A program made the position numbers and the translations under genes. Under the pieces are notes generated by a model. That model was not told the origin of the DNA, ran no database searches, and worked only from the letters and a program-made list of their open reading frames with translations. A DNA stretch of 64,000 nt from Candidatus Regiella endosymbiont of Tuberolachnus salignus (GTDB lineage: Bacteria; Pseudomonadota; Gammaproteobacteria; Enterobacterales; Enterobacteriaceae): contig NZ_OZ026542.1 of NCBI RefSeq assembly GCF_964020115.1, positions 1,178,001-1,242,000 of the forward strand. The letters run 5' to 3'. Shown here piece by piece: positions 10,123 through 22,462 of this stretch (within the stretch, counting starts at the first letter, position 1; each line of letters opens with the position of its first letter).

Positions 10123-10154
10123 GACAGTTCCTTAAATAATGTATTGATAGCCAC

Positions 10155-10378
10155 TATATCCTTTGCCTTTTAAGTTACGGCGGTGTTGGTTGCGGGTGCT
10201 CGCCGAATCTCATCGCGGTCGGTCACCCTGGCAGCCGAAGGCAACTTCAAAGACGAAGGGGATACACTCCTGGGATTCGATTGATTGCCGCCTTGCCGTA
10301 ACTCGAAATTCATATGGGTATACGCTTATCGGTCTCACGCCCTGGCCGCTTAGCGGCAACTTGAAAGACTGTGAGTAT
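10155..10378. repeat. TATACCC palindromic repeat, copy 4 (composite)
   Basis: About 224 bases that look like one family member interrupted by or joined to another. They include a left end TATCCTTTGCCTTTTAAG, an inner CAACTTCAAAGACGAAGGGGATA right end, then a second set ending in CTCGAAATTCATATGGGTATA and a final GGCAACTTGAAAGACTGTGAGTAT. It lies upstream of alr. The nested order suggests insertion into an older copy or unequal recombination. Confidence 0.7.
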
Positions 10379-11038
10379 AGGTAACTTATTCCTGATATCA
10401 ATAGGTTTTTACATAACAAGCCAGGTGCTTTTTTATGGGCATTTGAGTATTAATGCATCATTTTCGTAGAGAAATTTATCAGAAAGTAATTATGCTCATC
10501 ATACCAGATGAAAAATTTATGATATAGTCACCCAATTAGGACAGATAGCGAAAAAACACAGAATGCTAAGTAAAATTTGTGTTTAAGAAAGTTTATAGAT
10601 GATTTTTAATGTTATTAATTATTTAATTTTAAACAGAATATAACCGTTATTAATAACAGTATAATAAAAAATTTTTAACAGGCTCTTAGCGTTCATTCGA
10701 GACCTTCTTAAGCGACGCTCAATTGATGAAAAATAGGCGAAAAAGTGCAGTTGCCTTTTTCTGTACAAAAACTAAGGATATCAATGAGCATTTTGAGCCC
10801 TTTTTTGGACAAAATACTGTTTGCAAAACCGTCGCGCGGGGGTATGAAGTCAAGGCGCACAGCAACCTTCGTTGGCATGCGAGCACAAGAGATTTTTAAC
10901 AAACTCTTAGGAAGAATTTAGTAGAAGCTAATAGTTTAGCTCGCCCATTTAAATCTATTTTCATCTGTTGGTAACCGGTGGCAGGAATCTGTTCATTGGT
11001 ATTGTTAGCAACATAATTTATCCCGTGGAATAAAGAAT
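10379..11038. other. Non-coding AT-rich region upstream of dsbB
   Basis: 660 bases without a convincing gene. A segment at about 10668-10909 is flanked by near-identical direct repeats (TTTTTAACAGGCTCTTAG and TTTTTAACAAACTCTTAG). It contains a leftward 64-codon open frame (10708-10902) of unknown origin, probably an element remnant. The dsbB promoter should lie in 10910-11035; no specific boxes are claimed. Confidence 0.45.
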
Positions 11039-11563
11039 ATGTTACATTTTTTAAATCGTTGTTCTAAACAACGCCAAGCTTGGCTTCTCATCGGATTTTC
11101 TGGATTGATTTTTGAGCTCATAGCGCTTTATTTTCAATATATTATGCTACTGCAACCTTGTGTGCTTTGTATTTATGAGCGTTGTGCATTATTTGGTATC
11201 ATTGCGGCGTCATTCATTGGCGCCATTGCGCCTAACTCATCATTACGTTATATCGCCATTTTCTTGTGGATATACAGTGCGAGTAAAGGTATTCAATTAA
11301 CTTGGCAACATACTATGCAATATTTGTATCCATCACCATTTAACACTTGCGATTTTTTCGTTGATTTTCCTACATTTTTACCACTGGATAAGTGGTTACC
11401 AAGCGTGTTTTCTGCTAGTGCTGATTGTTCACTACAACAGTGGAAATTAATGTCTTTGGGGATGCCACAATGGTTGTTGGGTATTTTTTCTATCTATTTT
11501 CTAATTAGCGTATTAGTATTGTTGAGTCAAGGTAGCGACCGCTTTATAAGAAGAGTGATTTAA
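11039..11563 (+). CDS. dsbB: Disulfide bond formation protein DsbB
   Basis: 174 residues, inner-membrane quinone reductase that reoxidises DsbA. The two redox pairs fall exactly at the E. coli positions: Cys41/Cys44 (PCVLC) and Cys104/Cys130. Four transmembrane helices are visible (about 14-32, 44-62, 70-88, 143-162). It appears to be a single gene with an AT-rich tail after it. Confidence 0.96.
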   Translation: MLHFLNRCSKQRQAWLLIGFSGLIFELIALYFQYIMLLQPCVLCIYERCALFGIIAASFIGAIAPNSSLRYIAIFLWIYSASKGIQLTWQHTMQYLYPSPFNTCDFFVDFPTFLPLDKWLPSVFSASADCSLQQWKLMSLGMPQWLLGIFSIYFLISVLVLLSQGSDRFIRRVI

Positions 11564-11935
11564 TTGCAATACATTACATGTATTTGAACTCATTTAATCT
11601 TATGAGAGATTTCATAATGATAATTTAATATCTGTTTTTCATTTTTTATATTTTTAAATAATAGCACTTTATCATTATTTTCTTTTTTATCTTTATGAAT
11701 TGATAAATATCGTTATATAGGATGAGTTCGTGTTTTTTTCTATCTAAAAATGCGGATAAATCAGTCCCATAGTCGGTTATACAATTAAAAATAACTAACA
11801 CATTCATAGTTACAATAAGATAAAATAACCCATTAAAAACAAATAAAATATTTTTACTTATATAATAGGCAACAAAGCACGACAAAACACAACTTTTCAG
11901 TCATTATTTATCAATAAGTTACTTATTCATTATTG
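11564..11935. other. AT-rich region between dsbB and the adhesin pseudogene
   Basis: 372 bases. A leftward 79-codon open frame (11646-11885) is AT-rich, hydrophobic and unsupported. The right part (about 11830-11931) is a copy of the repeat that also flanks the intact adhesin gene at 49422 and 51523. Nothing else is recognised. Confidence 0.5.
11830..11931. repeat. Adhesin-flanking repeat, copy A
   Basis: Contains ATAGGCAACAAAGCACGACA and CATTATTTATCAATAAGTTA, shared with 49422-49518 and 51523-51655. With the copy at 51523 the match extends left through CATTAAAAACAAATAAA. In all three places it adjoins adhesin-related sequence, so it may be the edge of a duplicated segment rather than an independent element. 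Confidence 0.75.
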
Positions 11936-12490
11936 TGTGGCAACACTGCAAGCTATTAGTTTTGCTTATGCATTAAAGCTGCCATCCCCTTTATCCATGG
12001 CCAGTGGCATCTATACAAATGAAAATCCTGTGAAATTCAGTATTGGCAACGGTAGCACTGATATTGATTTTGGCGATAATTTTAAATGGGATGGTGATCA
12101 GTACATCAGCTTAAAATTCAACCTCGAGGTGGTTCACGATCTCAAAGTTACGCCGGAATTCGGTGCTGAAAAGGTCATTTTAGTGCCACAAGACGGCAGT
12201 CAGCGCGGCTGGGATCGCTATCTTAGTGGCGCTAGTAAACCAACTAAGCTTACTGGCCGCAGTAAATTTAGGTTGTCTTCTTCGGGTGAATTTACCGTTT
12301 ATTTGAAATGTGACAAAGATTTTTCTCAACAGGATGGTGAATGCGCGCCGTACGGTTCCGGTGCGCGCTTTCCTCACCCTTGCCAGCAATACTGTGGTTA
12401 AAGACAGCCAAAAATCCGTCACCAGGCAACCCCTTCGTACTACAAAAGATCTCAACCATAATATCTTTCGCTCCAATAATTCGGGGAACA
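11936..12490 (+). pseudogene. Truncated, frameshifted copy of the fimbrial tip-adhesin gene
   Basis: The translated sequence matches the C-terminal third of the gene at 50033-51457 (FAYALKLPSPLSMASGIYTN, DIDFGDNFKWDGDQ, VILVPQDGSQRGWDRYLSG, GEFTVYLKCDKDFSQQDGE). It lacks the N-terminal two thirds and signal peptide. After the DFSQQDGE motif a deletion moves the reading frame, and the matching sequence (PVRAFLTLASN, QPLRTTKDLNHNIF) continues in another frame. It then runs into the IS5 transposase. It cannot make a working adhesin. Confidence 0.85.
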
Positions 12491-13357
12491 ATTATCCTGG
12501 CCAAACTCAGTCGTCATTACCCCAAGGCAAGTCCTAAAGGCGGCAGACCGGCGAAACCGTTAGAAGTGATGCTGCGGATTTATTTTTTACAGAATGGGTT
12601 TAATTATGCTGATTTATCGATGGAAGAAGCGTTATACGACATCCCCTTATTACGTCAATTTGCGGGGGTATGTGTCGATGTCATTCCCTCCGATCCCACG
12701 ATCCTGCATTTTCGTCATTGGTTGGAAAAACATCATTTAAGCGAAGCGCTGTTTGAAGAAATTAATACGCATTTAGCTTCGCTTCAGCTATTTATCAAAC
12801 GGGGTAGCATTGTCGATGCTACGATTATTGATGCACCCAGTTCAACTCAAAACCGGCAAAATACTCGTGAGCCAGACATGAAAGCCACCCGTAAAGGCAA
12901 TCAGTGCTACTTTGGCATGAAAGCGCATATTGGCGTGGATGCACAGACGGGGCTGGTGCATTCCCTGGTGGGAACCTCGGCGAATGTAGCCGATGTGACG
13001 CAAGTTCATCACCTTCTTCACGGCCAAGAAGGGGTTGTTCATGGTGATGCCGGTTATAAAGGCGTGATGCGACGCCGCGAACATCAACATCGCGTGGTCA
13101 CCTGGCACATCCCCCGACGGAGGGTATTGGCCTTGCCCGGGCAGGAGCAGCAGGTATGGGAGAAACATCGGCATCGGCAAAGTCTTATCGCGAAAATCCG
13201 GGCTAAGGTTGAACACCCCTTTCGAGTGTTAAAATGTCAGTTCAACTTTAGAAAAGTGCGCTACAAGGGCTTGGCAAAAAATACCGCGCAGTTATTCAGC
13301 TTATTTGCTTTGACCAATCTCTTTCTCGCTAGAAAAATCCTGCTTTGTAACCCCTGA
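12487..13357 (+). pseudogene. IS5 transposase, N-terminally truncated
   Basis: IS5-group DDE transposase. RPAKPLEVMLRIYFLQNGFN, SDPTILHFRHWLEKH, the first Asp in VDATIIDAPSS, the second in GDAGYKGV and the Glu in KVEHPFRVLK are all present, so the catalytic core is intact. The first ~24 residues (MKTKSTRRGDFLAQM in the other copy) are missing. The open frame extends upstream to 12341 through the adhesin pseudogene in a different reading frame, giving a chimeric 338-codon frame unlikely to be active. Confidence 0.8.
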
Positions 13358-13421
13358 TTTTCCATTGATACTGAAAAAAAGTGTATCCGCCGTCTCTTAT
13401 ACCGTAAAAAAAGAGTGCATT
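12487..13421 (+). mobile_element. IS5-family element, 5'-truncated
   Basis: Matches the IS5 copy at 60865-63996 from codon ~25 of its transposase through the shared right end (…AAAAAGAGTGCATT, about 13421). The left end and first ~24 codons are replaced by the adhesin pseudogene. The junction lies in a stretch (AATTATCCTGGCCAAACTC) alignable to both partners, so a microhomology-driven deletion is likely. Right-flank sequence after 13421 differs from the other copy. Confidence 0.8.
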
Positions 13422-13506
13422 AATTTCCTTTTTTATTACATGACTTTAAGAATTAACGCTACTAGCTCAAAATATAGCATTCATTATCGGTTCTTCAGGG
13501 TTTCCA

Positions 13507-13607
13507 TATCCCCAATGCCGTCGCATTGGCCAGTTTAGCGGCGCCCTGATGGGTGATGACAGCATAAAATTTTTCGTTCATGAAGTGATACTCAGATGGT
13601 CAATTAA
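13507..13607 (-). pseudogene. Fragment of a P2-like tail fibre gene H (5' end)
   Basis: On the minus strand this is almost identical to the start of the intact H gene at 38890, including about 28 bases before its ATG: ATTTTATGCTGTCATCACCC is shared. The protein would begin [20 protein letters not shown], then diverge after ATALGI and meet a stop three codons later. It is therefore a relic of a second P2-like phage. An IS3 element begins nine bases to its right. Confidence 0.85.
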
Positions 13608-14553
13608 ACGGTGTTTGTCAATGTAGTTGTCGCTTGAAACTGTTTTATGCAGCACTTACTTCCGGATTCAGCATCACTTCATGAATAAAATTCCAGTTAC
13701 GACAGCCTTTGCTCCAACGTTCGGGTTTTTTAGCTCGAGCTAATTCATAGATGGCTTTCCGTTTAGCTAATATTTCTTTATCTGCCTCCCTATGACGTTC
13801 ATCTGGAGTAACGTACTTGATACCACTGTGTTTATGTTCAAGGTTGTACCCGTTCACAAACTGAGCTACCCAGGCTCTGGCATCATTGAGTAAAGTAAAC
13901 CCCTCGGCTGGCCACTGGGGACAATATTTCACCGTTCGAAACAAGGATTCGGAATAAGGGTTATCATTGCTGACTCGTGGGCGAGAATATGAACTGATTA
14001 CCCCCAGATCGTACATTTTCGCCAACAGGGTATAACTACGCATGGGGCCACCATTATCTGAATGAAGAATGATTTTTTTGCCCGCGCATTTTTCTTTCCA
14101 GATGCATCGTTGCAGTAGCTCTGCAGCCTGTTCGCCGGATTCTTGTTCAAAAACGTCTGCCCCCACAATTTTCCGACTGAAAATGTCCATCATCATGTAG
14201 AGGTAAAGATGCCGACCTTTTATAGGTGTTGGCAAATAACTACTATCCCAGGACCATACCTGATTCGGTGCTGTCGTTTTTTGTGCGCCTGGACGTTTAT
14301 AACTTCTCTCTCGACGTCTAGGTGTTAACAGTTTGTTCGCTTTGAGCACGCGATAAAACGTAGACTCAGAGGCGATATAAATTCCCCTATCAGCCAGCGT
14401 CGGAACGATGACATTCGGAGGGAAACTTGAAAACTCTGGTGAGTTACAGATTTCCATGATCCGCTTGTCAGCGCTAATGATAAAAGACCGTAAATTGCTA
14501 ATTTAATTTGTCCACTCAAGCCAGAATGCAGTTTCCTTTGTGGTGACAAAGCC

Positions 14554-16541
<1,988 letters not shown>

Positions 16542-16812
16542 CAAAAACTGGACATTTTAAAGTAGCAAAAAGTGGTCAATCTAAAGTAGCGTTGACACCG
16601 CTGTCGTTCAGCATCAGACAATTTGTTGCTGGGGGCATTGCGAACGGCCGTTGACCGTTTGTCGGCCAGGGGAGCGTTGTGACAATTGTTGCGCCAGCGT
16701 TGCAGTGTTCTGACTGAAATCCCAATGACCTGGCAGGCTTGCGCCTTACGAGCCCCCTGTTTCATCGCATTCCTAAGCATATCAACTATATTAAGCCGCT
16801 CCGGGAGAGGTA

Positions 16813-17322
16813 TTAGACGTCCTCGCTGTTGTCCCAGAGGGCATTGAACTTTTCCCTTAATACCAGTAGCGCTGCGGTTTCCGCCAGCGCCTTTTCTTTT
16901 CTGGTGAGTTCTTTTTCAAGTTCACGGATCTTTTGTCTGTATTCTTTGACGACTTTATCAACTTTATGATTATTCAAGGCTTTCGGCTCATGAGCCCGGA
17001 GCGAAGCCGTTCGCCATTCCTTTACCTGTTCAACAAACAATCCTTTGTGCCGACAGTATTCGGCCAGCTCAATTTCAGACATCACTGCGCTTTCAATGAC
17101 CACCGCAAAACGCTGTTCGGGCGACCAACCTTCGTTATTCTTTAAAAACTGCTCATCTTCACATAACAGGCCATCACTCATTAACTCGTTTCTCCATCTT
17201 GAAACAACCGAAGGGCTCACGTCTAGCTTCTTCGCTATTTGCCGGTGAGACCAATTATACGGAGGTTGAAGCCAGAGCAACCCTTGTTGCTTGATATTGA
17301 TAGGCACGGGGTTTGCCGGCAT
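16813..17322 (-). CDS. IS3 transposase OrfA
   Basis: 169 residues from ATG 17322, which has a strong AAGGAG just upstream; a longer frame from 17352 lacks such a site. A helix-turn-helix (SHRQIAKKLDVSPSVVSRW) precedes a second helical domain and a leucine-zipper-like coiled coil (IRELEKELTRKEKALAE). It ends LNALWDNSEDV. It provides DNA binding for the OrfAB transposase; its partner orfB is broken. Confidence 0.85.
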   Translation of the reverse strand: MPANPVPINIKQQGLLWLQPPYNWSHRQIAKKLDVSPSVVSRWRNELMSDGLLCEDEQFLKNNEGWSPEQRFAVVIESAVMSEIELAEYCRHKGLFVEQVKEWRTASLRAHEPKALNNHKVDKVVKEYRQKIRELEKELTRKEKALAETAALLVLREKFNALWDNSEDV

Positions 17323-17402
17323 GGTGTTCTCCTTAATATTAACAGGCGACAACTATGCTGACACAGGGGGTTATTCGGTGATCTTCTTGATGATAATATG
17401 CA

Positions 17403-17442
17403 GGTGGTGCTGGAGACGTAGAAGCTGGTGCGGGTGTGGGCG
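17403..17442 (-). pseudogene. 40-bp fragment of a P2-like ogr gene
   Basis: The reverse complement is identical over about 40 bases to codons 11-23 of the intact ogr at 47806 (encoding AHTRTSFYVSSTT); both flanks differ. It sits between the two IS3-family elements. An exact match of this length is not expected by chance, so it is a second relic of another P2-like phage. Confidence 0.7.
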
Positions 17443-17473
17443 ATGTAGTGGTCAAGTAAACCCAGACACATTT

Positions 17474-17971
17474 TTAAGACAAATTGATTACAGGTATAAG
17501 CTCAAATTCGATGGGTGAAAAATAAGCGAGTAGACTATGTGGTCTTCTACTATTGTAATAGGCTAAATAATCCAGCCCCCCTAACTTGGCATCATTACGG
17601 GTTTTAAGTATTTCATAATTCAAGTATTCATATTTCAAGCTCCGAAAAAAACGTTCTGTTGGTGCGTTATCCCAACATTGCCCTTTACCACTCATACTGG
17701 CTTGCACACCCATCACTTGCAAATGGGCACGATACTGATGGCGGGTATATTGGCTGCCTCTATCTGAGTGATGGAGCAACCCTTTTGGAGGTTTTCTGCG
17801 CCAGTAAGCCATCTGGAGAGCTTGTACACACAGTGCTGTCTTCATGTGGGCTGCCATTGCCCAACCGATTATTTGGCGCGAGTATAAGTCCATCACCACC
17901 GCTAAATACATCCAGCCTTCATAAGTCCAAACATAGGTGATATCCGTTGTCCATACCTCCTCTCTCTGAGT
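17474..17971 (-). pseudogene. IS3-family transposase OrfB, C-terminal part, cut by IS21
   Basis: About 165 codons of the integrase core remain: TTDITYVW (D), HHSDRGSQYT (D) and NAPTERFFRSLK (E), then RRPHSLLAYFSP near the end. The N-terminal third and orfA are missing because IS21 copy 2 begins at 17972. It is a different IS3 subgroup from the element at 13616. Its outer end is probably the TGGTCAAGTAAACCCAGACA near 17449. Confidence 0.85.
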
Positions 17972-18027
17972 TGTCAACGCTACTTTAGATTGACCACTTT
18001 TTGCTACTTTAAAATGTCCAGTTTTTG

Positions 18028-20015
<1,988 letters not shown>

Positions 20016-20192
20016 GGCTTTGTCACCACAAAGGAAACTGCATTCTGGCTTGAGTGGACAAATTAAATTAGCAATTTACGGTCTTTTATCATTAGCGCTG
20101 ACAATGAAATTGGCGAAAGGGCTTTATTTATTACAGGAACAACCGATGCATTTTAAAATTCAAAAAATAGACACTGTTATACCCTGGGCTTT

Positions 20193-20459
20193 TTACACTA
20201 TTTCGAGATGATATTTATGACAATTAAGCCATTCTCCGCTTCCCTGTCTTCTAAGCTGCAACGGAGATATTACAAAGTCTGTGGTGCAATGGGGGCATAT
20301 ATGTTTGGGAAGTGCTTCATCGCAATGAAGTGGCTTCAGTATCATCACGACAGAACCAGGAATAATATCCTTAAATTCATATTTTTCTCTATTTACCTGT
20401 TTTTTAGAAAATGCGGCAATTTCTTTTTCAAGATCAGACTGGTTGCTTTTCAATTTCAA
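20193..20459 (-). CDS. Zinc-ribbon-like phage protein, possibly 5'-truncated
   Basis: 88 codons from a TTG, but the frame is open upstream (…LRFLYEEPKFSE), so the start is uncertain or lost. A charged helical N-terminal part (DLEKEIAAFSKKQ) leads to EKYEFKDIIPG and a C-terminal CPHC … WLNC pattern with LQLRRQGSGEW between. This resembles small phage/prophage proteins that end in a Cys4-type ribbon. Function unknown. A 20-base direct repeat (AATTGGCGAAAGGGCTTTAT) lies on both sides of it (20107 and 20507). Confidence 0.5.
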   Translation of the reverse strand: MKLKSNQSDLEKEIAAFSKKQVNREKYEFKDIIPGSVVMILKPLHCDEALPKHICPHCTTDFVISPLQLRRQGSGEWLNCHKYHLEIV

Positions 20460-20666
20460 CTCAGAGAATTTAGGCTCTTCATAGAGAAAGCGAAGAGCAA
20501 TTAAATTGGCGAAAGGGCTTTATAGAATTGAAGGTTATTGCGTGAAAAAGTGAGGCGGTTTTGTCGACAGATCACCCGCCAGTCAGGCGATTATTTTTTG
20601 CGAACGGGAAAGGGTTTCCATGCGGTTATTGAGGCAATTAAAGCGATGAACAGACTAATGAAGGTA

Positions 20667-21131
20667 TCAGGAGGGAATACCCCCTGCCATCCAAGCAAAG
20701 CATTTTTCATTCAGCGTCAATGGCTTTTCTTGCGGGTAGTTGAGTGTAATCGCTGCTCTCTTCCTTGCTGGATTGAAAAGCGAACTGAGAGTAGGGCTGT
20801 CTTCCTTTTCAATTTCCAATCGCTTCTTTGCAATAATATCAGGGCTTATTTTTTCTATTTCATCAATCAGTTGTCGGTATTTGAGCGCCTGATTTTTTGC
20901 ATGACCCGCTACCTCACCTGGTTTAAAAGAGAATTGAAAACCGGACATGCTAGCGATAAGGATACCGCACAGCCACCCGTAAGCACTGTTAACAACAACA
21001 ACCAAACCCAGAAACATTTGAAAGAAACACCCCAGTTTGTCGATCCTCCTGTTCAGTGTTTCGGTCATTTTTTCGAGATAATAACTGTAATACAGTTCAA
21101 AAAGTAGATCGCGAGGGGGCTGTGTGTTCAT
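20667..21131 (-). CDS. Phage-associated membrane protein of unknown function
   Basis: 154 residues. A basic N-terminal helix (YYSYYLEKMTETLNRRIDKL) is followed by two closely spaced hydrophobic segments (CFFQMFLGLVVVV and GWLCGILIASMSG), then a long charged helical region. This layout is that of a small two-helix membrane protein with a cytoplasmic coiled domain. It is transcribed away from the early phage genes. Not recognised; no function is claimed. Confidence 0.5.
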   Translation of the reverse strand: MNTQPPRDLLFELYYSYYLEKMTETLNRRIDKLGCFFQMFLGLVVVVNSAYGWLCGILIASMSGFQFSFKPGEVAGHAKNQALKYRQLIDEIEKISPDIIAKKRLEIEKEDSPTLSSLFNPARKRAAITLNYPQEKPLTLNEKCFAWMAGGIPS

Positions 21132-21186
21132 TGTTTATTCGGTTTCCTGTTCTGTTTTTTGTGGATCCTTGTGGTGGTGGGAGGTT

Positions 21187-21264
21187 ATGCCTGCGTCATC
21201 TTTGAGTGGAGAAGCAGGTATAACGATATTACCACATAACCCCGCGCCGGACGGGGTGAAATAG
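21187..21264 (+). CDS. Possible 25-residue phage peptide
   Basis: A short frame (MPASSLSGEAGITILPHNPA…) preceded by a strong GGGAGG. It ends in a GCCGGAC…GTCCGGC hairpin. It may be a real small early protein or a chance frame beside a regulatory hairpin. Confidence 0.2.
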   Translation: MPASSLSGEAGITILPHNPAPDGVK

Positions 21265-21300
21265 TCCGGCACTTCTTTTCACTTAAATGGAGAATACCCG

Positions 21301-21513
21301 ATGTTAACTAAATCCTGTACTACCGTGACCCCCTTACCCGCCCTTCCTGAAATCACCCATCACCGTCACCGCCGTGGCTGGTTGGAGACGCCGGAGGGGC
21401 GTCGCGTGCAACCTAATCCGCAGGCAGTGCAATTTATTCACGGGATAAGCGCTCCCGTCATACGTCACCCGCGCCGCCGGTGGTTTTCAAGGGTGATGGG
21501 CATTTTTGCTTAA
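21301..21513 (+). CDS. Small basic phage early protein
   Basis: 70 residues, very rich in Arg/His/Pro (HHRHRRGWLETPEGRRVQPN, RHPRRRW). GGAGAATACCC precedes the ATG, giving a good ribosome site. It sits where P2 has its small early genes between cox/B and A, in the same direction as A. The family is not recognised; DNA binding is only suggested by charge. Confidence 0.5.
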   Translation: MLTKSCTTVTPLPALPEITHHRHRRGWLETPEGRRVQPNPQAVQFIHGISAPVIRHPRRRWFSRVMGIFA

Positions 21514-21527
21514 ATAAGGTGGCGTTG

Positions 21528-21875
21528 ATGGCGAATACTGAACCCGCTCGTGTTGTGCCGCTAAATTTAGCCCAGCGGCAATGTGGTCTGAGAAATACCA
21601 CTTTATTATGGCAAGTGTTACCGGATAAAAAATATCAAGGGCAGATCCCAGCACTGATTAAGGAGATGGAGGAGACCGATCCACAAATGAAAGGGGCGCT
21701 GTATTATTTGGCCGGGATTGAAAGAAAAAAGCATGCGCTGGCATTTAAACAACTCTATCCCGAAGAACAAATTAATTTAATTGACGCCATGAACCGATTA
21801 CGCGCCGCGGTGAGTTTATTTCCTAATAGGATGACTTATATTGATTGTGACCCGGTGCCAAATAAAACGGAATAA
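21528..21875 (+). CDS. Small P2-like early protein
   Basis: 115 residues starting MANTEPARVVPL at 21528, preceded by AAGGTGG; the frame is open upstream to 21480 but that overlaps the previous gene in another frame. The protein is helical and soluble, with LIKEMEETDPQMKGALYYLAG and LYPEEQINLIDAMNRLR. Its position between a small early gene and gpA matches P2-phage early-operon genes of unknown role. Confidence 0.6.
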   Translation: MANTEPARVVPLNLAQRQCGLRNTTLLWQVLPDKKYQGQIPALIKEMEETDPQMKGALYYLAGIERKKHALAFKQLYPEEQINLIDAMNRLRAAVSLFPNRMTYIDCDPVPNKTE

Positions 21876-21951
21876 TAACATTAATTCATTTTTAAAATAA
21901 ATAAACTGATTATTGTGTCGGTGTTATTAACACTCCAATACGGAAATTACC

Positions 21952-22326
21952 ATGCCTCTTTATATTGAGATCGACCAGCGTTATGTGATTAGTCAGTATC
22001 ACGCCCGGTTTATTTTATATGAAAATAAGCGTTTCTCTGATACCTCAAAAAAAGCCGGCAACCATTATCTTAAACTCTTAGCGTATTATTCGTCATTCGC
22101 CACTTTAATTGAAGGCTTATTATTTCACCATTTATCGACATTAAAAAATAACCTTATTAAACACCGGCGACATGAAATACAACGCATGGGTCGATTATGC
22201 CATGAGGCTTTTAAAACTTCTCTGCTATCCGATGCCGATACAGACGAAATAAAACAAGGAATAAAATATTCTTTATTACGGCCTGATCGTTTGATCTATA
22301 TCGAGTGTTGCCAACTGCTTAATTAA
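21952..22326 (+). CDS. P2-like early protein, DUF5405-like
   Basis: 124 residues. It opens IEIDQRYVISQYHARFILYE and continues KKAGNHYLKLLAYYSSFATLIEGLLFH, resembling the DUF5405 proteins found just upstream of A in P2-related phages. The assignment is from memory of the family pattern and is moderate. Function unknown. It is codirectional with gpA and separated by about 135 bases. Confidence 0.6.
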   Translation: MPLYIEIDQRYVISQYHARFILYENKRFSDTSKKAGNHYLKLLAYYSSFATLIEGLLFHHLSTLKNNLIKHRRHEIQRMGRLCHEAFKTSLLSDADTDEIKQGIKYSLLRPDRLIYIECCQLLN

Positions 22327-22462
22327 CAGGATTAATTTATCACTGAAATAAATAAACGCTTTTAGGGTGTGGGATCCGTTTTCGCTAAAAATAAGGCGAT
22401 GACGGATGACACGCTATTGACTGCCCCTCACTTTTTATTATCGGCAAGGAAAAAAGAAAATA

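Noticed and set aside
10708-10902. 64-codon leftward frame upstream of dsbB
   Set aside because: No homology recognised and it sits inside a segment bounded by direct repeats; treated as element remnant.
11646-11885. 79-codon AT-rich frame
   Set aside because: Composition follows the AT-rich DNA, its start lies in a repeat, and no ribosome site is seen.
20538-21107. 189-codon rightward frame
   Set aside because: Opposite to the 154-aa membrane protein gene, which has more protein-like composition; no ribosome site.
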